Both the position numbers and the translations under genes were made by a program. This document shows, piece by piece, positions 35,401 through 47,400 of a stretch of DNA of 64,000 nt (position 1 is the stretch's first letter; every line of letters begins with the position of its first letter). The stretch is from Spirometra erinaceieuropaei. Taxonomy: Eukaryota > Platyhelminthes > Cestoda > Diphyllobothriidea > Diphyllobothriidae. The notes under the pieces were generated by a model. The model was given only the letters and a program-made list of their open reading frames with translations, had not been told where the DNA came from and did not search any database. The stretch covers positions 1 through 64,000 of the forward strand of contig CACRXP010000397.1 of assembly GCA_902702965.1 (NCBI GenBank), read 5' to 3'.

Positions 35401-38400
35401 TCGCCTGCAACAAGGAGTGTCGTAAGGGTTGCTGGGGTCCATCCAACATGCAGTGCAATCAATGTGCCCACGTCAGAGTGTGGAGGTTGAGGGAGGACCA
35501 ATCAGAACACGCGTCAGACATCTGGATCGCACCAAGCGGCAGATCATACAAGCTCAATTTAAACAGCACAGAGAAGGGTGAAGTGGAAGCGAAGGAAGGG
35601 GTAATTTCAAAGTCATTGCACAGACTCTCTCCTCCCATCGCATCCTGTTTGTCAAGCGCACTCATATAACGTCCCCACCCATTTCCTTCTCTTGTAGACT
35701 GACAACCGCCATCCTAAAAGCTTCACTGTCGAATTCGAATGTCTGCCTAGCTGTCCGGAAAACCTGCCCTTTAAGGTCTTCGATCCGCTCACCGGAGATG
35801 AAGCCTGTTATGCCTCGGAACCCAATCAAATTAATCCCGAATCTCACCCCGTGGCGAGGGGTGGCCATATGAATCAGCCAAAACAGGGTCTCTTCCTGGG
35901 TGTTGGGGCCATCGTTTTCTTGATCCTGCTTTCAGTTATTTTCATCTGTGCTGTAATCGCCTGCGCACCGCGAGTCTTTCATTCTGGCGACACCGAGAGA
36001 GCGCCCTGGTTCTCAATTCTGCGGCGACTGGCGGAGAAACTGGCACGTGTTTGTCAACGCTGCCAGATAGCCAAAACTGCAACCTATACTGCAGCCCCCG
36101 TGACGCCCTGCGATCAGATCCACTACCGCTGCTGTCGATGTGAGCACTGTCAGGTGGTCTGTGAGGCATGTGCTGGAGCAGACTGCTCTACCTGCCGCCA
36201 GGCCTGTCCAGAACACTTCGCCAAGCGTGCCGAATCAGAGGTCGTTTTCAGAAATACCTACTACCACAGTCCGGTAGGTGATTGTCTGCCACTGCGAGTT
36301 TTTTGCTCTCCCGGTAGTTTGCTTAGTGGGATGCGAGTGCGAGGTTATGCATGCGTCATTCGACCATAAATGCCACGTTTTAGATTATCCAAACTTTGGT
36401 TCTCTAACTTGTACTAGCTGGTTGGCACAGAAGAGTGGTTCGAAAGTTGTTTTTTTGAAGAAACCGCTATCTTGCAAATAAGAACTATAAGTGGCTTGCA
36501 GCACAGAATCTGGTGCTGGGGGGAGGGGGAGTCAACAACAAAGTTTTTGAGGCCTCTTACTCATAAATCAGCCAATTAAAGATGCCTCTCACATAGAGCA
36601 GCTCTCCATCGGTGTCCACAACAGCGACATTGGTCGTTTGCACTTCAAAAGCCGCGGAATTCCTCTTAAAGAGTTGATTTACTTACACTGCCTTCGAAAG
36701 TGTCCTCACTTATCTCCCCTCCCCCTCCCTCCTTGTTACTTTCGAAACGGAAATGAACTTGCCCAAATTTATGATCGCATATTCTGTCAAGGGACAAAAG
36801 TCTCACTAGGGTAACGTGATTTCCAGTAATTATCGGAGGGAAGTGTTGCCTGTCAGTTGCTGTGAATCGTACTGAGACCTCTACCCCTCATTCGTGCCGA
36901 ACACTTCTAATTATGCACGTATCTTTGTTTTACCGTTAAGCTTCCCATGATTGGCTTATTTGAATTATTTCAAGCATTTAATTTTCCCCAAGCTTCAGAG
37001 TGCGTAGCGCTCTCTAGAAGATGCATAGAGGTGCCGATGGAGATTAATTTTATTCGAAAGAGTTTGTTACATCACGGTTAGTAGTGAAAATTGTAGTGGT
37101 AACCGTCATCGAACTCCATCACATCATACTCTTCAAAAAGGCTGTCTGAAATGTACTCGTCCTGGCTGAAACAATCATCATCATGGCACACGTATCCACA
37201 ATGTCCGCGGTTGCAGAAATAGCCGTCATAGTGGTCCTTGTGACAGATTTCCTCCACACAGCCATCGAAGACGATTTCGCCCCGGACCTTTGCCTTGCCT
37301 GCGAATGTCGCAACCTCCGAGTTCCAGCAGCTGCTGCCATCGCAAATTATTCCACAGTGACCTTCGTGGCACTTGTAACCATGGAAGTCGAACTGATGAC
37401 ACGTCTCTTCAAAGCAGCCATCAAAGAAGATTTCGCCCTTGAATTGGGCCTTCCCAGAAATCGTTTTTGGCATCTGCTGCCAGCAGGAGTCAAAATCGCA
37501 CACTTCCAGGCAGTGTCCGTGGTGGCAATTGTGACCTTCGTATGCACCCTTATGGCAGGTGTCTTCATAGCAGCCTTCAAATACGATTTCTCCTTCAACA
37601 TGGGCTTTCCCTTTGAACATGCTTATTTCGGGTTCCCAGCAGTGCACGTCATCGCAGATGTGNNNNNNNNNNNNNNNNNNNNNNNNNNNNNNNNNNNNNN
37701 NNNNNNNNNNNNNNNNNNNTGCAGTCGATGCCTGGGGTACCCCAAGGCGGAGACGGCAAGTGTTGCTAAGAGACAGAGCACTATAAGCTTCATGCTGGAT
37801 GAGCGTCCAATGCCCCGACTCTGTCGAACTGCCTATTTATAGACGTGGCCATCGCGCTGACCGACGTTTGAGTGCAATTGTAATCTGGTCGCATCGAAGA
37901 TCGATATACAAGATGCGCATATGGTGATGATGCTTGAGCCGATTTAAGCACTGAAAAATCTCAGCTATAGAAGTTCCAACAGTTGAGGAAGTCGAGGAGG
38001 GCAGACCTACCACAGATTTTTGGCTTTTACTATCTGTAGGATAGTGCAGTAAAATAGGGCTTCTAATTCGAAGTTCGTTCTTTCCAACTTTCAGGGAATA
38101 TCGGCACTCAACCTCCACGCCCTCGCGATAAAATATAAAACTACCGTTATAGTTTACCTACTTTGAAAAACAACTGCTGAAAGAGCTTTGGAGATAACGT
38201 TAGTATAAATATTTTACTCGGTTAGCATTCGCACTTTTTTGCATCCAAGCTGGGTGTGTTTGAGTGATTGGCCAGACGCCCTGAATCAAAGCTCAATATG
38301 ACAACTTAAGGTTATCCCAGTTTACACCGCCAAGAACGCCCGGTTTGTCATGACCGCGCGAAATAATGGGAACAGGATTTAACTTGGGTTCCGATAGTTC

Positions 38401-41400
38401 AACTTGGTTTGGAGTTAAGGCAATCTCCGCTGCCCAACTAATGCCTCATAATGCTGATACGGTAGTGTTATTTTCCAAACTTAGAATCCACGTAGGCACA
38501 TACTCAACAAACTTGCTGTCAGATGGTAAAGAAAACGCGATTGCTGGAGCAAGAAGTTTTCGACCTGGCGTTTTAGTTTTACTCTCGAACCCATCATCAG
38601 AGAGAATCGCAGAAAAGAGTAGTGGAAGCGCAAGGGGCGCAGTGCTTATAGGATGCAGTCGCCCAGCAACCACATACTCACAACAATTAGTAGTACTTGC
38701 GTTCCTTGCTGGGCTCGTATTTGATGCGATGATTGCTTGTCAGTCCGTACGCGAGTCGTTAATTTTCGTGCTTTCATCACCGTTGTTGATTCTTGGCCTG
38801 ACGATTAATGGGCCGTTTGGCTCGCTGCCATTTGAACTCTTGATCGCCAGCGCCCTCCCCGCATGGCTAATTATTTTGGCCAGGCAAAATAGCAGAATAT
38901 GGAGGTGGAAGGTCGTTATGCTTGCCCTTTGAATGCGAACTAGAGAATAATGACTCAAGGAGCTCGCACCCCCGCGATTCGAGGATCTTGGCCTCACCAA
39001 ACTTGAAGATGTGGCCGGGTACCGTCGAATTGACCGCGATCTGTGAGCTAACTTACTCATCTCCACTGTTGCTGCTGCTGCTGCATGTTCGGCCACTCGC
39101 GTCAGAAGTAATTTTTCAGTTTTTCCGACATAGTTGCTTTATCCACAACTGCAGCAGGTCCGGTAAATGATTTCGAACGTCTTCTGCCTAGGCAGTGGAT
39201 CCTTCCGTCTCATGACCTGGCACCTGCTGGTTGACTCCGACCAGCGTGCAACTCCAAGTGGTGTGAAAGGGTGGCCGACGGCTCCCGAGACGCTCTTTAC
39301 ATATGCCAGCTCTGGGAGAAGTTTGGGGCCAGTCGCACTATATCGCGTCGCGTTTACGCACGCACTGGTTTCGGAGTTCTTTTGTGTTTACCTGTGTGTG
39401 CTTATATTCCGAAATGAATGTTACGTCATAGGTAGCGGTCAAAGTGGTTTTCACACCAATGACCTACCTGGTCACATTTATTGGGTAGTCTTTCGGAGGC
39501 CAGATGGGTAGGGTGCCGGCTGCATTGCACGTCCTGTCTGGGTATCAAGAAAGTGCGACATTTGAGGGTAGCAACGTTGTACCGTTTAAACCCTTGTATA
39601 TATTTACCTACCGTGAGAAACTTTTTGACACGGACAAGTCCTACGGCTTGCGTGCACTGAAGACATTTGGTGGGAAAGGCTGCTTCTTCAAACGGCAACC
39701 ATAAAAATGACCGGAGGGAGCCAGATGGCACGGCCCACTTCCCCGTTAAAGACGCGCGCCGTCACCACGCCGTGAGCCAGTTCCGGACATTACCCCTTCT
39801 TCCCTCCTCCCCCCCCCATTGTTCGACTGCAAAAATGTTCACTCATTGTTGCACTCACACAGGCTCTGATGCTGGACTCCTGTACGAGTTCGAAAGCTCG
39901 AACTAGTAAACATCTCGTCGCGTGCTCGTTTTCTTTTCAAAACAGCATGTAAAGAGACGATGGAACAAACTAGCGGTGGCTGTGTCAAGCTCACTTGTGC
40001 ATAAAACAGAGCTTTCAAAGACCGTGACTGAACTGTTGTCTCTGCTCATAATAGGAGTCGGCAGGCAGTCTGGATCGGCACTTCAACGCCAGCTTACAGT
40101 GCCCAGAAGGTAGCTCTTATAGTTTAGTGAAGACCGTTCGGTTGCTACAGAAAACAATGCAATTGAGAAAGATGTGTCTACATGGGAGAAATGAGTCAAC
40201 AACTGCAGACGAGGGTAAGTGTGTGCAAGCTGGTATCGCACTCGAATTAACGGATGGTGTCGCATTCTGCCTTCGCTGCTCATGACTTCAACTTCAGCGA
40301 AGTCGAAATCGTGTGCCGAAGCGATGACTATTCGGCTACAACGGATCTGGCTGTCAGGGAGCGCCTGATTAACCCTCCCATTGACTTGCCTACGGCTTGT
40401 GAATTCTCTCACTCGCCTGACGAAAACTCAGAAGGCGAGCAGGGTGTGTCTTGATACCAGACGTATCGGTAATGGCCAGCAGGAAGTCGGCATTGGCAAC
40501 CTGATAGACGGGCTGAGTAAAGTATCTCAAGATTTGGGATGTATACCCGACTCACAAGTCTCGGTAGACAGCCGAATGTGCGCTTTGGGGCGTCATATGT
40601 CGAATAAGCTTATTCCACTGGAGGATGTTTCATCTTCTCTGATCTCAACTACGGACCGAATTTTTCTTATCATTAGTGTGTTGTTTGATCTGCCACGACC
40701 TACACAGCTAGCCCCTGTGTGGCCCGAGTAATATAGATCCCAAACCCATCTGCTGTCGTCCTCATTGAGTTTGGCTGTTAGATCGTGGGGTGAGTGGGTG
40801 CGATGCTGTACAAGTCTCCCTCACTATAATCCAAACCACGTCGAAATCATCTCTACCCCTTACTAATTATAATTCTCGTCGATCATGGCAGACGAAATAT
40901 TCGTAGCGGTGGGACACTATTATTATTGTCATAAGTCTGAACTTCGTTTTCGCGATGCATGCGGCCATGACACTACTCCTTTACTTGCTCCTGTGGAGCA
41001 GGTTACACTAGTCGTACGAGCCGGCGCCTATCTGCAAGAATACGAGAAAACCTGCCGGCATGGCGGACGAAGGGTAAAGTTGAGAGCATACACAGCTCCA
41101 TCCTCGCACACATGGCTGATTCTGGGCACTGTGTGGATCCCAACGCAGCCTTCCGTCCCACCTAACTATCCTAAGCGATTGAGTCAGCGCGTACTAGCAA
41201 CAGCATAGACAACTGCCACCAGGCCACACAGGCCGGTCCTGTGCGCGCTCCGCGTTTGCTGTGGGCAAGGGTCGATTAACTGTACGCATGTCTCCCCGCC
41301 CCCGTCCCCTCCTCCCCCCACTTGTGACACGTCTCTACCTCACCCTCACTGCCACTGACTACCTCCTTCCCCCCCCCACCCTACCCCACTCTATTCACAT

Positions 41401-44400
41401 ACCCCGTTGGCATGGAAGGACGGACCGTAGTCGACTGCACTTATCGCTCACATGTCCAGTTTGTACCTCGTTCCCATATAAATGTACAGGTCCGATGAGA
41501 ATTTCTCGAAATCACGCGTAAGCTCGCCAAATACTCTTCTGAGCTACCCGAAACGCTTGTAGCAGTCCGCGTTACCTGGTTCTCCGCCGCTTTGTCTACT
41601 AGGCCTTCTGTCCGCCTCACACGCTCCCTGTCGATTCGCTGCTGGGACAGCGCGAGGCTAGTCACTAGCCCCGCGAGAGCTCGAAGCCAGTCAACGCTGC
41701 TCCTTCTTTGATTGGCTGGTGGGCGCTAACTTGGACAGAGCGAAGGGCGCAAACGCGCGCTGGGGCTAATGGCCTCGACGGCGGACGTGGATGCGCTCTT
41801 TTTTCAATACCTTCAATGGGTGGATTATTGATCTTATACGCCCTCGTAGAAAAGAAAATTACCGATTGAACAGTTTTGCGTTTCTAATTTTATTCGATCC
41901 CTTCCTCCCTTGGAGGTGGCAGACTAACCACCTGCCTGTAGGTTAGCCACTCTGACAAGCATTCCGTGCATCATACCTAGATGGCCTCTATCGTCCTTCA
42001 CGAAACCTGATTTTCGAGTCAACTTTTAGAATATACAACTTTTAAGTGCCTCAGCGTCTCCAAACTTTCTAACTGATGGAATTATTGCAGGTTTTGAGCA
42101 CTGAGTCTGTGTGAGAAGTCCATTAATGCCTCCTCCTCTTAAAACTGGCCCAGTATTCAGTCAGTCATACCCAACCCCGAAGTGTGGAACACCTGGGGCT
42201 CGAACTCGCGACCTGTTCGTTAGAAGTCCAACACCTCCAACCACTGGGCCACGGGCCCGTCCTTTCGGTTTCGATCGGGAATATGCAATGGTAGAGGGGC
42301 GCTCACCGATCTTTCTTACGGAACTCATTCGTACCGTTGTGCCTTACGGGATCTCTCTCGAGCCCAATCATCAGCCGCACAGCGGCACATGATATGGGCA
42401 GAATGCGTCCTACCTGTATCATGCGCCGCTCGATCGGTGAGCTCCCCTCTACCAGTATTCAGTGGAAGTTCGTGCATAAAGCCAGGAAAAGTTTCATGGT
42501 AGCTGTAATTTGAGTGAGCGTTCGTATACAAATTGCTGAATCGTTTGTCGACAAAACACCAGGATCCAGTTCTCATCGAACCGAGTCATTATTGTCTTGT
42601 GATAATTAGCCCTTTGAATTGCTCGGTAAACATTCGGTTAGGCACGCAATTGCAACCGTGACCATAAGTTCATCTCAAACCGTATACGCGTACTTACGTC
42701 AGTCTCTCCTCAGATGTCGTACTTAAAATGAAATGGTCCGGTAGATTTGTCTCTCATGGTGAAGTCAGGAAGCCTGTTATGAGTAGAGAAGCTGTTCCCA
42801 ACGAATCTGTGTTTTTTCCTCTAAAGACTGAAGATTTTGTATTTCGGACCGACTCTTCTACCTTTCTCAAACTGTCAGATCAATTTTACAGTTGAATCGA
42901 GCCCTTCGGGAAGAAGAAAGTGCAATTTCTTCCTTCTTCAACAGTTGTGAAGGCCACGGAATTTTCTTGCAATCTCGATGTTGAAGCATCTCAAGGATAA
43001 TTTTGGAAGGTCAGCTACTTGAAAGGCTTGAGGGCGATCTGGGGAAGGAGGTAAAACTGTAAAAATAACCCTGCCTCATTGTTTGCATTGGAAGGTTTAT
43101 ACGAGATATTCCAAATGGAGAAAATAGTGTACTGGGAGAGAGTAATATGACTATTCGACGAAAGGCTGCCGGAGTATAATTCGAAAAGGCAGTCTGTTTT
43201 CTTGGTGCTGTACAATATCACGAGTGCATAAGATACCGCAATGCACCACTATGGATTCCCCCCCGGCCAACCAACATAAAAAGTTAACAGAAGCTGGACG
43301 GTCTTCGGAAATTTGTAGCAGAAATGAACAGGATATGCGCGGCGTGGGATTCGCACCCAAAATATCGATTTTTGTGTCTAAACCTGAGGTGCTTTTGCGC
43401 TGACAAACTGTCAGTAGCCGTGGCACCAGTCTCCTTTTAGAAATGCCGCGACAATCTACTTATCGATCTTGAAGGCAGTGCAAGAACGCGAAGTTTGTTC
43501 ATTGATTTTCTCGCGTGTGGTCATGGGACCTGTCATGGTCTCTGCCATAGCAATTCCTTCCAGCTAGTTCTGGCACTGGTTATCGCTGCACTGTGTCTCG
43601 GACTGTAATCCTATTTCCCCCATCGTTAGTAACATTTACCAGTGCTGGTCTGAGGGGACGTTTATGTGTATGCTTTTGAAAAAGCATCCCTGCATCCGAT
43701 AAGGAGGTCTTCCTCTCAGTTTGTACGCAGTCAGGCGCCTAGCCGGGGATTTACTGAATTTGAGCCATCACACCCATTCTTTACGCTGAAAGAATAATCA
43801 CAAATGCTGCCAGAATGTATACATTGAGTGGTTTAAGACTGTGGAATAAACCTTAAACGGTTCAATAAAACGGCAATTTTCCATACGAGTGTCCGTACAG
43901 ATGTTTCGGCTTTGCAGTTTCTTTTGACCCGAAGTCATGGTTACGAACTTAGAGCTAGTCCTTCGGGTTGCTTGGCGGCTCAGCACACTAGGGCTACGAC
44001 GATCGGGTAGAGCATGGGTATAGGAACCCCGTCCCATTCCCCTTAATACAGGTGACCTTGTCCGAAATTCCAGGACGATTGGGGTTAGGGTTCAGGCTTA
44101 GCGTTGCAGTTATGGTTAGGACACGAAAATAGACACCCTTCCTAGAATTTAGTTCACCGCCGCCTGTTTTACGAAATGGGGGGGGGGGAGAAGGGGACTC
44201 CTATTCCCAAATGTGGTTGATTTCTAACCGTGAGATGCACGTAGAGCAGTTTTGAGGCCCCGATTTAAAATCGCAATTGGGCTACAGACAACTGAACCAT
44301 GCAATTCAAATATTGAGCAAATAACAGCAATGAGGGCAGAAATGATCATTCCTGGCTTTTGTGCTGCTGTCAGTCATCGATGCCGCAGCCGCAGGCCAAG

Positions 44401-47400
44401 GCTCCGAACCCGGTCGGTCGTGGGTTGGAGCCTCACTAGTTATAATTGCGTGAATTTCGTGCGTTGGATGCACCCAGACCCTTTTTAGGTACTAATTACC
44501 CTATTGTTTCCACTAGTAAAAGCCGGTAAATCCACCATCTCATTACTTGGTCACCCAGTCTCATTCACAGTTTGCTCTTGTGTTTGAAAAGTTTCCGTTC
44601 AAAGTTTCGGCGAAAAGCTAATTTCCCATTTCGCCATTCGTCCTCGCAGGCCTTTCGCAGATCAACACGCCGGCCAAACATGGGTCGACTGATCATGATC
44701 AACTCCGATGACATCGTGCTCGCGGACAATCCCAGCCCACTGGGGTCTGGAGCTTTTGGAGCTGTCTACCAGGGGATCTGGCGGATGCCGGAAGAGGCAG
44801 AGAGGCTCTCGGCCGCCATTGAGAGCCAACGTAGTTCCAATAGCCTTGAACCAATGGCTTCCATGGGGAACTCAGACGTGGTGGAAACTACCACAGTGTC
44901 CACCAGACCGCGCGTTTCGACTCAGTCGACTCGCAAGCTTGTCAGTGTGGCGGTGAAGATCCTTAATGAAAACAGTGGTCCGAGCAATCTACAGGCTCTG
45001 CTTGAAGAAGCCAAGGTAAACCAGAGTTAAATTCTTGTAAATATTTTGAAATATCTATCTCGACAGCCGATGGTTTTTTTGATAGCTGCGACAAAACTGA
45101 TTCTCTCTAAGATCCTATTTTTGCGTAACTATTCGAGTCAGTGGGGATACGAATCTCGGGCTTAAGTGTGATAACAAAGAAAAGGTCTCTGGAGGAAATG
45201 TATTCGCTGAATGACATTTCGAACGTCCGAATCTGTTGTTCACAGTGAAAAGCTGTACTGGGCGCGGGCTTTCGGGTGGCAGTTAGGTTGGTAAAATGTG
45301 GTTTGGTAGCCCCACCTGATGGAGACAATACTGCCGGGGTTGGGGTTAAGAGTTAGGGTTAGGGGCTAGGGTTTAGGATTGGGGGTCAGAGCTAGGGGGT
45401 TAGGGTTAGGGGTTAGCGCAACTATTTCTCACTCATTCAAAGTACAACCGCGCATTCCCAAAAGCTTTTCTTTTGCACACAACTACTTGACCTCGTCGCC
45501 TGTGCGTTCCCCGGCCCCAGCTGTAAAAAACCCTATTACCACCGGTCTCTTATTAGAGGTGACTGAGGTTTGCTTCCTTCAGGTGGGGCTTCCAGACCAC
45601 ATCCGACAGCTAGGTTAACCGGCATATTGGCCTTTACTCGGCTTACAGGGTCTTACGCGCGTCTTCTCAATAAACACCAGGATGGAAAGGCCTCTCTGGG
45701 CTTTAGGAGCTGGGAAATGGGGCTAAATAGAAACGATCTGACAAGCTACCCAATCCCCGCCTAAGACCTGAGGTCGTGCCACGCAGGCGAATCACCACTG
45801 ACGTTATCGCGTCAGTTGTGCAGCGGCAGACGCTTAAAGTAGGAAGAAAAGAGATCATGAAGTAGTGAATGAAAAGGGCAATTCAACTCGAAAAATTCGG
45901 TTGGATTTTGGTCTGCAATGCAGACTTTGGCCACGGATAACAGACCAAACTGTTCCAACCGTTAATCGGGTAATGCACCTGTTCCAAAGACCATTTCTCC
46001 TTTCTTAGCGTGACCACTGTAAAGGACAGCCATCAAGGCCATGTCTGGCGTCCTTGTTTAAGGGCCCATTGCGTCAAGGTCATTCACCCCTTCCAGTGAG
46101 CCGTTCCGGACGCGCTGATCTGAAGACACTCGGCTGAGTTCAGCTCGGACACACCTGCCTCCACACAGTCGCGGCTGCCTATGCGGCCACTTGAACGCAC
46201 ATCCCTTCGGCAACCACAACATAAGCCACTTAAACACCACCCCTTGGCGAATGCAACACACTAGTTGGATACACTTTAAGACTGTCCCACAGACCTACAA
46301 AAGAAGCTGCCAGCACTCTCTCGGAGACTCATAGGCATGACTTAACGCAGTCGACGCCAGCCCTGGGTTCGCCGGCGGCCACTGCCGCCTTAGGGGGCAG
46401 CTCAGGGTTCTGCGTACAGTAAACCCCTCGTCCTGGTGACTTCTGTCTTTTCCTACAACACGGGATTCGGTCTGATGATTGTAGCGCTCTGAGTACTCTC
46501 ACCACTTGGCCGGAATAGGAGATTAATCTCAAGTATTAATCTGTTTCCTCAAACTGCGTCTTCACATGTATCTACAACGTTATGTAGATGCTCTGTCAGG
46601 GGTAATTTGACCCGCCAGTTCTTCACTTTGCGCACAGTTCATTTTCATGCACGATGTTTCGTTTTTTTCGACATCTAACTTTCACATGGTTGAGAAGACC
46701 GGAAAGCGGGCAAGCTTCCACTTTCGCACGCTGAACGGTTACAGCATGAGAAACTTGTGTGTGCGTTGGAAAAATGCAAAATTTCTGCCAATGGAATAGT
46801 TTGAATGTGAGCCCCCTATCGGATGGTCCATTTATGCTTGCTAATATGCGAAAAAACGGGGTGAGGACGGCAATTAGAGAAGCAAGATGGGCCGACGTTC
46901 GATTGAAGGTATGGTGGAAGTGCGGCAGTTCGCGTCTCCTTGCCCTCCGCCTTTGTCACGCTGCGTTCCTGTCCGCCTCACACTCCTTGTCGATACGCTG
47001 CTGGGGCGCGCGGGGCTTGCACTAGCCTCGCGAGTGCTCCAGGCTAATCAACCCTGTCCCCCCTCTGATTGGCTGGCGGCGCGGAGACAACGAAAGGCGC
47101 ACACACGCGCTGGGTCTGGGCGCCTCGAAGGCGGACGCAGACAACAACTGGCCTGGAGAGCGCGCTCGCGGCGACTGCCTCCAGAGCCTTTGTGTACGCG
47201 CTTCCGAAACAGTAAAGGTTGTCCAACTCACACCGTTATCCCCGACTTACGATTGGGAATCTTTGTCTTGCCGACCACACTACTTTCGACAGAAGTCGTG
47301 GTGAACTTAACGGAGAAAATTCTCAGCCCACCGGATTAGAATGTGGCGATGTGTCCCAGCATGAACTGCTGAAAAGTGCTGTCGAGGACTGATTTCTAGC

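Noticed and set aside
37183..37842. 219-codon plus-strand gene over the nested repeat gene
   Set aside because: It crosses N and lacks a signal peptide or ordered repeats; the minus strand has signal peptide, cysteine pattern, TATA and AATAAA.
44661..44680. alternative acceptor for the first kinase exon
   Set aside because: Using AG at 44659-44660 shifts the frame relative to both the transmembrane exon and the kinase motif.
46887..47339. 150-codon gene
   Set aside because: It overlaps a GC-rich repeat also present at 41590-41795, where the frame is broken.
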